Source of the DNA: Streptomyces sp. NBC_01717
GTDB taxonomy: Bacteria > Actinomycetota > Actinomycetes > Streptomycetales > Streptomycetaceae
Assembly: GCF_036248255.1 (NCBI RefSeq)
Contig: NZ_CP109178.1
Span: 1,612,001-1,676,000, forward strand
DNA: 64,000 bases
Direction of reading: 5' to 3'
This document shows, piece by piece, positions 43,685-51,537 of the stretch. How positions within the stretch are numbered: position 1 is the stretch's first letter; each line of letters starts with the position of its first letter. The position numbers were made by a program, and so were the translations under genes. The notes beneath the pieces were generated by a model that was not told where the DNA came from, did no database searches, and saw only the letters and a program-made list of their open reading frames with translations.

Positions 43685-43698
43685 AGCAAGCGCTTAGT
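43685..43698. promoter_or_regulatory. KstR2-like palindromic operator candidate
   Basis: AGCAAGCGCTTAGT matches nine of ten fixed positions of the published mycobacterial/rhodococcal KstR2 site AnCAAGnnCTTGnT and has the perfect core AAGCGCTT. It lies in the 204-bp divergent region between the acyl-CoA operon and the enoyl-reductase-like gene. A TetR-type regulator is likely; none is encoded nearby. Confidence 0.5.
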
Positions 43699-43806
43699 TC
43701 TTTCCCCTGGATCCTCCCTCACGATCGCCGCCCGGCTGTACACCGCCACGACCCCCTCCGCTAACCTCTGCCTGCTACATCGGCGCCGGCCCCTGCGGAG
43801 GCACTC

Positions 43807-44997
43807 ATGAACAGGCAGAACGGGGCACAACGCCCCTACGACATAGTCCTTTTCGGTGCCACCGGCTTCGTGGGTGCCCTCACCGCCGAATATCTCGCCG
43901 CCCACGCACCCGACAGCTGCCGCTGGGCGCTGGCCGGCCGCAGCCCGGCCAAGCTGGCCGAGCTGCGCGACCGCCTGACCGCGATCGATCCGCGCTGTGC
44001 GGACCTTCCCCTGCTGCACGCCGACGCCGACGACCCGGACGCGCTGCGCGAACTCGCCGAATCGGCGCATGTGGTGGCCTCGACCGTGGGTCCGTACGTC
44101 TGGTACGGCGAGAAGCTGGTCGCCGCCTGCGCGGAGGCCGGGACGGATTACACGGACCTGACCGGCGAAGCGGAGTTCGTCGACCGGATGTATCTGGAGC
44201 ATGACGCGCGGGCACGCGAGACCGGTGCCCGGCTCGTGCACGCCTGCGGCTTCGACTCGGTACCGCACGACCTCGGGGTGTACTTCACCGTCCAGCAGCT
44301 GCCGCAGGACGTGCCGCTGACGATCGACGGTTTCGTCCGCAGCAATGCCGTCTTCTCCGGCGGTACGTTCGCATCCGCGCTCACCGCGATGGGCCGCGGC
44401 CGGCAGATGCTGCGCGCGGCCCAGGAGCGCCGGCTGCACGAACCACGCCTGGTCGGCCGCCGCGCCCGCGCATCGCTGGGCACCCCGCACTTCAATGCGG
44501 AGACCGGCACCTGGGCGCTCCCCCTGCCGACCCTGGACCCACAGGTCGTCGAACGCTCGGCGCGCCGACTGGCGCGGTACGGGCCCGACTTCCGCTACCG
44601 CCACTTCGCCTCGGTGAAGCGCCTGCCGGTGGCGCTCGGCGGCACGGCTGCGATCGGCGCCCTCCTCGGCATGGCTCAGTTGCCGGCCACACGGAACTGG
44701 CTGATGGGCCGGTACGAACCGGGGGCGGGCCCGGACGCGGAACGCCGCAGGCGGAGCTGGTTCACGGTGCGTTTCGTCGGGGAGGGCGGCGGCCGCCGGG
44801 TCTTCACGGAGGTGTCCGGCGGTGACCCCGGCTACGGCGAGACGGCGAAGATGCTCGCACAGTCGGCGCTCTGCCTCGCCCTGGACGAGCTTCCGCCGAC
44901 ATCGGGGCAGGTCACCACGGCCGTCGCAATGGGTGAGGCGCTGCTGGAGCGGCTGCGCGGGGCCGGGCTGCGCTTCCGGGTCGCGGCGGTCCGCTGA
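43807..44997 (+). CDS. Saccharopine-dehydrogenase-like / trans-acting enoyl reductase family protein
   Basis: A 396-residue NAD(P)-binding protein. The Rossmann motif is DIVLFGATGFVGALTAEYLA near residue 12, followed by AGRSPAKLAELRDRL; GPYVWYGEKLVAACAEAGTD and DLTGEAEFVDRMY are typical of the family that includes mycobacterial trans-acting enoyl reductases. A hydrophobic helix lies near LGGTAAIGALLGMAQL. The substrate is unknown; a lipid acyl group is plausible. ATG has GGAGG upstream. It is divergent from the acyl-CoA operon and shares its regulatory region. Confidence 0.87.
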   Translation: MNRQNGAQRPYDIVLFGATGFVGALTAEYLAAHAPDSCRWALAGRSPAKLAELRDRLTAIDPRCADLPLLHADADDPDALRELAESAHVVASTVGPYVWYGEKLVAACAEAGTDYTDLTGEAEFVDRMYLEHDARARETGARLVHACGFDSVPHDLGVYFTVQQLPQDVPLTIDGFVRSNAVFSGGTFASALTAMGRGRQMLRAAQERRLHEPRLVGRRARASLGTPHFNAETGTWALPLPTLDPQVVERSARRLARYGPDFRYRHFASVKRLPVALGGTAAIGALLGMAQLPATRNWLMGRYEPGAGPDAERRRRSWFTVRFVGEGGGRRVFTEVSGGDPGYGETAKMLAQSALCLALDELPPTSGQVTTAVAMGEALLERLRGAGLRFRVAAVR

Positions 44998-45051
44998 GCG
45001 GACCGGCCGCTCGACCCGTCGCGGGAGAAGTGGGCAGGACGGAGCTGCCGG

Positions 45052-45195
45052 TCAGAGCATCCAGGACACGAGTGTGCAGATCATCGCGACGGCCCACACG
45101 ACGCCTGCGAGGACGCCGAGGGTCATTCCCACGGCGAGGCGCCGTTGGGCGACGTAGACGGTTCCGGTACGTGCGGACGTTCGATGATCGTTCAT
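45052..45195 (-). CDS. Small single-pass membrane protein
   Basis: A 47-residue protein: a basic N-terminus (MNDHRTSARTGTVYVAQRRL) then one hydrophobic helix (MTLGVLAGVVWAVAMICTLV) to the C-terminus. Codon usage is normal for the genome. The larger overlapping frame is the shadow of endonuclease V. An ATG seven codons upstream is an alternative start; no good ribosome-binding site is visible for either. Function unknown. Confidence 0.55.
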   Translation of the reverse strand: MNDHRTSARTGTVYVAQRRLAVGMTLGVLAGVVWAVAMICTLVSWML

Positions 45196-45268
45196 GTGTG
45201 CAAGGGTGCCGGTCATGATCGGCAGGCGGTATCCGTACACATACTCAGGTGCGGGCGGCCGTGCGCAC

Positions 45269-45946
45269 TCAGGCGGTCGCTTCCCGGAGCGCCTGCCTGC
45301 ACAGCGCGTCGGCCCTGCGCGTGGTCTCCGGCTGGCGGAAGTCCCTGGCCAGCAGGAGTGTGTGCGCACAGGCGTTGTCCAGGCCGGTCCGGTGTCCGAC
45401 CGAGACGTACACCGGTTTGGTGCCGTCCTGGGTGCGCAGCGCCCGTCCCACCTCCTCGTCCCCGTCGAGGAGCGGCGAGGAGTCGCCGCGCCGGGGGCCC
45501 GGCTGTTCGTACGTGAAGGTGAACGGGTTCTTGGCGACGCCGATGACGGGAAGTCCGGTGAGGACGCCCAGGTGACTGGCGAGCCCGAAGCGGCGCGGGT
45601 GCGCCCTGCCGTATCCGTCGCAGACGACGAGACCGGGGTCGACCGGCAGGGCCTCCAGCGCGGCCAGCACGGTCGGGATCTCCCGGAAGGCGAGGAGTCC
45701 CGGGACGTACGGGAAGGTGACCCGTCCGACGGCGGTGGTCTCCGCGACGACGTCCAGAGTCGCCGCGTCGAGCACGACCGCCGCCGCGACCACGACATCG
45801 CGCTCGTCGTCGTAGGCGACGTCGACACCGGTCGCCCGACCCGTCCCGGGCGGCGGTCCCGGCTCGTCGAGCACCACGCGGGCGCGGAGGGTGTCCTGGA
45901 TGGCACGGGCTTCGGCCGCGTCGGCGGGTGTGCGGAAGGTCGTCAT
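45269..45946 (-). CDS. nfi: Endonuclease V (deoxyinosine 3'-endonuclease)
   Basis: A 225-residue nuclease that nicks DNA (or RNA) near deaminated adenine. Family motifs with the catalytic acids are ATGVDVAYDD, FPYVPGLLAFREIP and LVVCDGYGRAHPRRFGLASH. VIGVAKNPF follows, with the conserved Lys. Length is typical. The ATG at 45946 is chosen because upstream residues are unlike the family. It stands alone and is divergent from the YciI gene. Confidence 0.93.
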   Translation of the reverse strand: MTTFRTPADAAEARAIQDTLRARVVLDEPGPPPGTGRATGVDVAYDDERDVVVAAAVVLDAATLDVVAETTAVGRVTFPYVPGLLAFREIPTVLAALEALPVDPGLVVCDGYGRAHPRRFGLASHLGVLTGLPVIGVAKNPFTFTYEQPGPRRGDSSPLLDGDEEVGRALRTQDGTKPVYVSVGHRTGLDNACAHTLLLARDFRQPETTRRADALCRQALREATA

Positions 45947-46002
45947 GGTGCCGACCAGCTTAGAAGTCCCGTCCGGGCGGGCTCCGATGCGGTGTCGACA
46001 AG

Positions 46003-46308
46003 GTGACATTCATGTTCGTGCTCGAGTTGACCTACACCGCCCCCGTCGAGCGTGTCGACGCGCTGATGCAGGCGCATGTCGCCTGGCTGGACACGCAGTA
46101 CGCGGCCGGTGTCTTCATCGCGTCCGGCCGCAAGAACCCGCGCGAAGGCGGTGTGATCCTCGCTGTGGGGGACGACCGCGCGCAGATCGAGAAGATCGCG
46201 GCGGCCGACCCCTTCGCGGCCGAGGGCGTGTGCGCGTATCGGATCACGGAGTTCATCGCGACGAAGACGTCGGACGAACTCGCCCCGCACCGGCAGCAGT
46301 TGCCCTGA
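46003..46308 (+). CDS. YciI-family protein
   Basis: A 101-residue ferredoxin-like barrel protein of the YciI family. It has the conserved His-Asp pattern in AHVAWLDTQYAAGVFIASGR and DPFAAEGVCAYRITEF. The family includes a dechlorinase-like dehydratase and other small hydrolases, so the activity is open. The start may be the GTG at 46003 or the ATG at 46012. It ends 13 bases before the MITE-like element. Confidence 0.85.
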   Translation: MTFMFVLELTYTAPVERVDALMQAHVAWLDTQYAAGVFIASGRKNPREGGVILAVGDDRAQIEKIAAADPFAAEGVCAYRITEFIATKTSDELAPHRQQLP

Positions 46309-46315
46309 CGACGGG

Positions 46316-46519
46316 CCCTGAGGGCTCTCCCGTAATCCCTGGCGGATCAGCACGCGGCGTCGGATGCGGTGCATCGCAAGGCGGAGGAGCATCCTCATAC
46401 CGGGCGTATTCGGGTGTTCCGACAACGGAGGGGGTACCCCCGTGCCGTTGAGGCTACGGGGGAGAGGTGCCGTAGCTGTCGTCGCGCGCCCGCCAGGGAT
46501 CACGGGACAGCCCTCAGGG
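46316..46519. mobile_element. MITE-like element with 30-bp terminal inverted repeats
   Basis: Arms 46316-46345 and 46490-46519 are inverted repeats identical at 28 of 30 positions. They enclose about 145 bp with no ORF. The ends GGGCT(C/G)TCCCGT.ATCCCTGG resemble termini of small non-autonomous elements and IS5-like transposons I have seen in Streptomyces. If the core is 46322-46513, it is flanked by TGA and TCA, compatible with a TNA-type target but not an exact duplication. It lies between convergent genes, and its right end abuts the stop codon of the propeller gene. Confidence 0.7.
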
Positions 46520-47635
46520 TGATCCGAACGAGAGGCCCTGGCCCTGCCGGGCGATCCGCCCCTTCTCGCCGGCCGCCCAGCAGCCGCCGACCGGTGTGCA
46601 GTCCACGGTGTCGTACGAACCGGTGTCGACCGTGCGCCAGGTGCGCCCGCCGTCCGTCGTCACGTCCGTCCCGGTCGGGCCGACGGCCAGTGCCGTCGAG
46701 CGGGTGTGCGGAACCCAGGCGACACCGGAGCGGTAGGCGGGCGGCGCGGTGGTGGACCGCTGCCAGCTGCGGCCTCCGTCGCCCGTGACGGCGGCGGCGT
46801 TCGGCGAGGCCTGGTCGGCCCGGTAGTCACCGCCGACCGCGATGCCGTGCGTACGGTCACGGAACGCCAGGCCGAAGACGCCTCGGGCCGGGTCTCCGGC
46901 CGGGATCGTCGAATCGGTCGCCGTCCAGGTCAGCCCGCGGTCGGCGGAGTGCAGCACCCGGGCGGTGGCCGCGCCGCCCGTCGCCAGCCAGACGTCCTTG
47001 GACCCCGAACTGACCAGGCACTGGCCGCCGGCGGCGAACCCCGCCTCGCCTGCCTGTGCGTCCGGCATCCCCGCCGTGGGCAGCACCTTCCAGCTGCGGC
47101 CGCCGTCCGCGGTGGACAGGATGCGGAATTTTCCGTCCACCGGGTCGCTCATGGCGACGCCGTGCCTGCTGTCGAAGAAGGTGATGCAGTCGTAGAAGGC
47201 GCGGGCGTCGGTGTTGCGGAAGGACTCGGTCCAGGTGGTCCCGCCGTCGTCCGTACGGAACACCCTGGAGGCGTCGCCCTCCCCGATGGCCAGTACCACC
47301 GCGCGCCGCGCGTCGAAGGCCTCGATGTCGCGGAACTCCAGGGCCGCCTCCGCCGCGCCGGGCGGCGCCACGTCGCGCCAGTGGCGGCCTCCGTCGGTGG
47401 TGCGCAGAACCGTGCCCTTCGAGCCCGCGGCCCAGGCGGTGCGGTTGCTGACGGCGGCGAGGCCGCGGAAGCGGGCGTCGGTTCCCGTCTCCGTGAGCGT
47501 CCAGGCGGGCCGGTGGCCGGGCCCGCGCCCCTCCCCCGGTGCTGCCTGCGCGGCCGGAGTGGCCAGTGCGGCGGTCAGCGCCGCCCCGCACACTCCCCAT
47601 GACATCAGTCGTCTCGTCGTCCCCTTGAACCTCAT
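46514..47635 (-). CDS. Secreted Asp-box (BNR) beta-propeller protein
   Basis: A 373-residue exported protein. The signal peptide is LMSWGVCGAALTAALATPAA ending QAA. At least six Asp-box repeats of the SxDxGxxW type occur at near-regular spacing: TTDGGRHW, TDDGGTTW, TADGGRSW, SADRGLTW, TGDGGRSW and TTDGGRTW, indicating a six- or seven-bladed propeller like sialidases or photosystem assembly factor Ycf48. Sialidase catalytic residues are not obvious. The stop codon is the first triplet outside the MITE-like element, so the last codons could have been altered by its insertion. Confidence 0.86.
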   Translation of the reverse strand: MRFKGTTRRLMSWGVCGAALTAALATPAAQAAPGEGRGPGHRPAWTLTETGTDARFRGLAAVSNRTAWAAGSKGTVLRTTDGGRHWRDVAPPGAAEAALEFRDIEAFDARRAVVLAIGEGDASRVFRTDDGGTTWTESFRNTDARAFYDCITFFDSRHGVAMSDPVDGKFRILSTADGGRSWKVLPTAGMPDAQAGEAGFAAGGQCLVSSGSKDVWLATGGAATARVLHSADRGLTWTATDSTIPAGDPARGVFGLAFRDRTHGIAVGGDYRADQASPNAAAVTGDGGRSWQRSTTAPPAYRSGVAWVPHTRSTALAVGPTGTDVTTDGGRTWRTVDTGSYDTVDCTPVGGCWAAGEKGRIARQGQGLSFGSP

Positions 47636-47817
47636 GGCGCAGGAAGCTAACCGACCGTCAGCGCGCCGTCCAGGGTGCGCCCCCTCGAAGCGGACATCCG
47701 ATCGCGGCGGCGTCGCACGGTGACGCAGCTCACGTTGTCACCAGTGCACGGTTCGGAGACTTCTGTCGTCTCTGTCGATGCCGGTTACCGTTCATCCGGC
47801 CCGAGGGGGAGCGAGTC
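47636..47817. other. Intergenic region upstream of the SsgA-like gene
   Basis: A 182-bp divergent gap. The ribosome-binding sequence GAGGGGGAG precedes the GTG start of the SsgA-like gene at 47818. Nothing else stands out. Confidence 0.4.
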
Positions 47818-48234
47818 GTGTCCATCGTTATCGAGCAGTCCGTGCAGGCACGCATGGTCGCGTCGGCGCCGCGCATGGAGACCCTTCCCGCCACGCTGCA
47901 GTACGACCGCAGGGACCCGTTCGCCGTACGCATGGCGTTCCCTGCCCCGGCGACGCTGGAAGGCACCGAGGTGGCCTGGGAGTTCTCCCGCGAACTGCTG
48001 TCGGAAGGCATGGACGCGCCGGCCGGTGTCGGGGACGTACGGATCAGGCCGTTCGGTTACGACCGTACGGTTCTGGAATTCCATGCCGCCGAGGGCATCG
48101 CGATGGTGCATGTCCGCACGGGGGAGCTGCGCCGCTTCCTCCGGCGGGCGCAGGCGTTGGTCCCGCCGGGCGATGAGCACCGGTACCTGGATCTCGACCG
48201 CAGTCTGGCGGACCTGCTCGGCGGAACCTGCTGA
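47818..48234 (+). CDS. ssgD: SsgA-like sporulation/cell-division protein (SsgD-like)
   Basis: A 138-residue member of the SsgA-like protein family, found only in morphologically complex actinomycetes, which controls septum placement and cell-wall remodelling. Characteristic parts are TLQYDRRDPFAVRMAFP, TEVAWEFSRELLSEG and VRTGELRRFLRRAQALVPPG. The name ssgD rests on the gene neighbourhood resembling, from memory, that of S. coelicolor ssgD, a protein linked to lateral-wall integrity; the family is certain, the orthologue less so. The start is GTG. Confidence 0.85.
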   Translation: MSIVIEQSVQARMVASAPRMETLPATLQYDRRDPFAVRMAFPAPATLEGTEVAWEFSRELLSEGMDAPAGVGDVRIRPFGYDRTVLEFHAAEGIAMVHVRTGELRRFLRRAQALVPPGDEHRYLDLDRSLADLLGGTC

Positions 48235-48310
48235 CCCGGACTCCCCCGGCGGCTCCACCGGCCCGGGTTCCGCCGCACCCGTCGGCGCGGCCCGGATCGA
48301 CGTAAATCGT

Positions 48311-48340
48311 TTGCTGTGCCGCGAGGTCCGCTCGTACCGT
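48311..48340 (+). promoter_or_regulatory. WblC/WhiB7-type promoter of the ABC-F gene
   Basis: TTGCTG (48311-48316) and TACCGT (48335-48340) form a sigma-70-type promoter with an 18-bp spacer. The AT-rich stretch GTAAATCGT lies directly upstream of the -35 in otherwise GC-rich DNA, the arrangement required by WhiB7/WblC. Such promoters drive antibiotic-induced ABC-F genes. Confidence 0.6.
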
Positions 48341-48598
48341 TCGTGACGTCCTTGTTGTCGTCGGATCGGAGAAGGACGTTGCTCGTCTGAGGTCGTGAGA
48401 CACCGCGTCGCGCGCCGTGTCCGGACAGTTCATGCCCGTTCATGTCTGTCATGTCTGCGCGCCCGGGTGTGACCTCAGCTCTTCGAGCCGTCCTCCGCAA
48501 CCGGGGCTCCTCCTTGGCCGCGCGCCATGCCTGTGGAACGCCCTGGACCGGTGTCTCACCCGTTGCCTTCTGTCCTTCCTCGCAACCGGGAGATCCGT
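48341..48598 (+). promoter_or_regulatory. Long 5' leader of the ABC-F gene, possible attenuator
   Basis: About 250 nt lie between the predicted transcript start and the ABC-F ATG. A 25-codon basic ORF (48395-48472; MRHRVARRVRTVHARSCLSC then LRARV) contains a hairpin at 48399-48421 (ten pairs with one mismatch). A second overlapping Cys-rich ORF (48417-48614) ends 13 bases inside the ABC-F gene. Antibiotic-responsive ABC-F genes often use leader ORFs for ribosome-mediated attenuation. Which of these ORFs is translated is not decided by the sequence. Confidence 0.4.
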
Positions 48599-50230
48599 AT
48601 GTCTAGCCCCATGACTCACATCGCCTGCTCGTCGCTCTCCTTCGCCTGGCCGGACGGCAGTGCGGTCTTCGACGACTTCCAGCTGGCCGTAGGCCCCGGA
48701 AGGACCGGTCTGATCGGTCTCAACGGCTGTGGAAAATCGACGCTGTTGCGGCTGATCGCCGGTGAACTCACCCCCGCCGAAGGCCGTATCCGAACGCTGG
48801 GCGAGATCGGCTACCTGCCGCAGAACCTGGTCCTCGACACGGCACTGCGGGTCGATGCCGCGCTCGGTGTCGCGGACACCCGGGCCGCACTGCACGCCAT
48901 CGAAGCGGGTGACGTCCGCGAGGAGTGGTTCGCGGCCGTGGGTGACGACTGGGACGTGGAGGAGCGCGCCCGCGCCACCCTCGATCAGCTCGGCCTCGGT
49001 CACATCGGGCTCGACCGCACCATCGGTGAGCTGTCGGGCGGCGAGTGCGTGCTGCTGCGCCTCGCCGCGCTACTGCTGGCCCGCCCCGGGGTACTGCTGC
49101 TGGACGAGCCGACGAACAATCTGGATCTGTACGCCCGCTTGCGGCTGTACGACGCCATCGATGCCTGGACGGGTGTACTGGTCGTCGTCAGTCACGACCG
49201 TGAACTCCTGGAGCGTGTCGACCAGATCGCGGATCTGCGGGACGGCCAGGTCACCTGGCACGGCGGGAACCTCACGGCGTACGAGGAGGCACTCGCCGTC
49301 GAGCAGGAGGCGGCCGAGCGCATGGTGCGGGTCGCCGAAGCCGACGTACAACGCCAGAAGCGTGAACTGGCGGACGCCCAGTTCAAATTGGCCCGGCGAA
49401 AGCGCTACGGGCAGAAGATGTGGGACACCAAGCGCGAGCCGAAGGCGGTCATGGGCAACCGCAAGCGGGCCGCCCAGGTGTCGGCCGGCAAGCACCGCGT
49501 CCTGCACACCGAGAAGCTGGCCGAGGCGAAGGAGCGCCTCGGCGAAGCCGTCGAGGCCGTGCGCGACGACGACGAGATCCGCGTCGAACTGCCCCGCACG
49601 AAGGTCCATCCGGGCCAGGGGGTGCTCGTACTGCGCGACCTGGAACTCGCTCACTGGGCGCGGGTGCGTGGCGAGTTCGAGGTACGCGGCCCCGAGCGGA
49701 TCGCCCTGGTGGGCCGCAACGGGGCGGGCAAGACGACTCTGCTGCGCACGCTGGCCGGTCAGCTGACCCCGGCGGCCGGTGAGGCAACGGCCCATCTGCC
49801 GCTGCGTTTTCTTCCGCAGCGCCTGGACGTGCTCGACGACGCGCTGAGCGTCGTGGAGAACGTGGCGCGGTTCGCACCGGATGCGACGGAGAACCGGATC
49901 AGGGCGAAGCTGGCGCATTTTCTGTTCAAGGGGGCGCGGGCCGACCGGCACGCGGGAACGCTGTCGGGCGGGGAACGTTTCCGTGCGGCGCTGGCTGCGC
50001 TGCTGCTCGCCGAGCCGGCGCCGCAGCTGCTGTTGCTGGACGAACCGACGAACAACCTGGACATGGCGAGCGTGCGCCGGCTGACGGCGGCTCTGGAGTC
50101 GTACGAGGGGGCGCTGATCGTGGCGAGCCACGACGTGCCGTTCCTGGAGTCGCTCGGGATCACGCGCTGGCTGCTGCTCGACGGCGAACTGCGTGACACG
50201 TCGGCCGAGGCGGTACGCGCGGAAATGTGA
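48599..50230 (+). CDS. ABC-F family ribosome-protection/translation factor
   Basis: A 543-residue protein with two ABC domains and no membrane part. Domain 1: GLIGLNGCGKSTLLRLIAGE, signature ELSGGECVLLRL, Walker B VLLLDEPTNNLDLY. A long basic linker (about 225-330, with ARRKRYGQKMWDTKREPKAV) probably reaches the ribosomal peptidyl-transferase centre. Domain 2: LVGRNGAGKTTLLRTLAG, TLSGGERFRAALAALL and LLLDEPTNNLDMAS. ATG 48599 has GGGAG upstream. The WblC-type promoter and long leader point to an antibiotic-induced resistance factor. The drug class is unknown. Confidence 0.92.
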   Translation: MSSPMTHIACSSLSFAWPDGSAVFDDFQLAVGPGRTGLIGLNGCGKSTLLRLIAGELTPAEGRIRTLGEIGYLPQNLVLDTALRVDAALGVADTRAALHAIEAGDVREEWFAAVGDDWDVEERARATLDQLGLGHIGLDRTIGELSGGECVLLRLAALLLARPGVLLLDEPTNNLDLYARLRLYDAIDAWTGVLVVVSHDRELLERVDQIADLRDGQVTWHGGNLTAYEEALAVEQEAAERMVRVAEADVQRQKRELADAQFKLARRKRYGQKMWDTKREPKAVMGNRKRAAQVSAGKHRVLHTEKLAEAKERLGEAVEAVRDDDEIRVELPRTKVHPGQGVLVLRDLELAHWARVRGEFEVRGPERIALVGRNGAGKTTLLRTLAGQLTPAAGEATAHLPLRFLPQRLDVLDDALSVVENVARFAPDATENRIRAKLAHFLFKGARADRHAGTLSGGERFRAALAALLLAEPAPQLLLLDEPTNNLDMASVRRLTAALESYEGALIVASHDVPFLESLGITRWLLLDGELRDTSAEAVRAEM

Positions 50231-50244
50231 GGAGCGTGGGCGGA

Positions 50245-50312
50245 ACGGCGGACGGATGAGGACCGCACGGGGGTGGGGACGCTCGCCACTTGGGGGCGGT
50301 CCCGTCCGCCGT
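50245..50312 (+). terminator. Inverted repeat after the ABC-F gene
   Basis: ACGGCGGACGG (50245-50255) and CCGTCCGCCGT (50302-50312) are perfect 11-bp arms around a 46-base, partly self-complementary loop, 15 bases past the stop. It may terminate ABC-F transcription. Confidence 0.45.
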
Positions 50313-50383
50313 ACCCCCGCATCAGTGAGTCGCAACACTCGGAGACTGCGTGATGTACCTCTCCGTACACCCAGCGTGACCTG

Positions 50384-50399
50384 CGTACATAACGGTACG
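50384..50399. promoter_or_regulatory. CGTAC palindrome upstream of the desaturase gene
   Basis: CGTAC ATAACG GTACG is a perfect 5-bp dyad in an AT-richer stretch about 110 bp upstream of the desaturase start. It may be part of its control region. Confidence 0.35.
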
Positions 50400-50447
50400 T
50401 AAACGAACTTCGGGTGAGTGGGCTTGGCGAGGGCCTTACTCCCGCCT

Positions 50448-50479
50448 TAACCTACGGTCTCGTAACCTACGAGGCCGTA
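50448..50479 (+). promoter_or_regulatory. Palindromic operator with direct repeats upstream of the desaturase gene
   Basis: TACGG-T-CTCGTA-ACC-TACGAG-G-CCGTA (50453-50479) is a 27-bp palindrome with one mismatched pair. TAACCTACG also occurs twice as a direct repeat, 15 bp apart (50448 and 50463). The end of the palindrome is 28 bp before the desaturase GTG, so a bound repressor would block transcription. TetR-family regulators bind such sites at fatty-acid desaturase genes in other bacteria. Confidence 0.6.
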
Positions 50480-50507
50480 AGTACTTCTCCCGTCCCCAGG
50501 AGCCCCC

Positions 50508-51482
50508 GTGACGATCACCTCTCCCCACCTCGGCAGTTCGCAGGCGTGGACAGACGCCCAGCTGCTGTACGCCCTGGAAGAGGTGGTGGAGAAGGAGCTC
50601 AACCGTCATCTCAAGGTCGCAAAGGACTGGATGCCCCACGAGTACGTGCCGTTCTCGGACGGCAGGAACTTCCCGGGCATCTTCGAGGACGGTGAGGCCT
50701 GGCAGGCCGACCAGTCCAAGGTCTCCGACATCGGCAAGATCGCACTGGTCGTGAACCTGCTGACCGAGGACAACCTCCCCAGCTACCACCACGAGATCGC
50801 CTCCCTCTTCGGCCGTGACGGCGCCTGGGGCACCTGGGTGCACCGCTGGACCGCCGAGGAGGGCCGGCACGGCATCGTGATGCGCGACTACCTGCTCACC
50901 TCGCGAGCGGTCGACCCGGACAAGCTGGAGCAGTTCCGGATGGCGCACATGGCGGAGGGCTTCGAGTCCGACAACCGCCACTCGATGCTGCACTCAGTGG
51001 CGTACGTCGCCTTCCAGGAACTCGCGACCCGCGTCTCGCACCGCAACACCGGTCACCAGTCGGGCGACCCCGTCTGCGACCGCATGCTGGCGCGCATCGC
51101 CACCGACGAGAACCTGCACATGGTCTTCTACCGCAACCTGCTCGGTGCGGCCTTCGAGCTCGCCCCGGACCTGACGATGCAGGCCGTGCGCGACGTCGTG
51201 GTCAACTTCCGGATGCCCGGCCACGGAATGCCCGGCTTCGAGCGGGCCGCCGCGCAGATGGCGATCGGCGAGATCTACAACATGCGGATCCACCACGACG
51301 ACGTGATCCAGCCCGTGCTGCGCCACCTGAAGGTCCTGGACATCGACGGGCTCGGCCCGGACGGGCTGAAGGCGCAGGAGGAGCTGGGGTTGTACATGGG
51401 CGGCCTGGACAGCGAGGCGGCCAAGTTCGACGAGAAGCTGGCCGCGCGCAAGGCGCGGATGGCCGCCCGCGCGGGCGCCTGA
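50508..51482 (+). CDS. Acyl-ACP desaturase (soluble di-iron)
   Basis: A 324-residue soluble desaturase of the plant stearoyl-ACP type, also found in actinobacteria as DesA. The di-iron ligands are visible in LLTEDNLPSYHHEI (E..H), WTAEEGRHG (EExxH), the Glu of HSVAYVAFQELATRVSHRN and IATDENLHMVF (DENLH). It introduces a double bond into acyl-ACP with O2 and reduced ferredoxin, adjusting membrane fluidity. The start is GTG with AGGAG seven bases upstream. A strong palindrome directly upstream suggests repression by a fatty-acid-responsive regulator. Confidence 0.94.
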   Translation: MTITSPHLGSSQAWTDAQLLYALEEVVEKELNRHLKVAKDWMPHEYVPFSDGRNFPGIFEDGEAWQADQSKVSDIGKIALVVNLLTEDNLPSYHHEIASLFGRDGAWGTWVHRWTAEEGRHGIVMRDYLLTSRAVDPDKLEQFRMAHMAEGFESDNRHSMLHSVAYVAFQELATRVSHRNTGHQSGDPVCDRMLARIATDENLHMVFYRNLLGAAFELAPDLTMQAVRDVVVNFRMPGHGMPGFERAAAQMAIGEIYNMRIHHDDVIQPVLRHLKVLDIDGLGPDGLKAQEELGLYMGGLDSEAAKFDEKLAARKARMAARAGA

Positions 51483-51503
51483 CCCTCGGCCCCACGGTTC
51501 ACC

Positions 51504-51537
51504 GACGGCCCACGAGCCCGCTCACTCGTGGGCCGTC
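51504..51537. terminator. Bidirectional terminator between desaturase and HEAT-repeat genes
   Basis: A perfect 13-bp stem (51504-51516 with 51525-51537) with an eight-base loop. The minus-strand gene's stop codon lies at the loop, so the last codons of that gene form one arm. It serves both convergent genes. Confidence 0.85.

Noticed and set aside
48417..48614. 65-codon Cys-rich ORF before the ABC-F gene as an independent protein
   Set aside because: No ribosome-binding site, weak codon bias and overlap with the ABC-F start; kept only as part of a possible regulatory leader.
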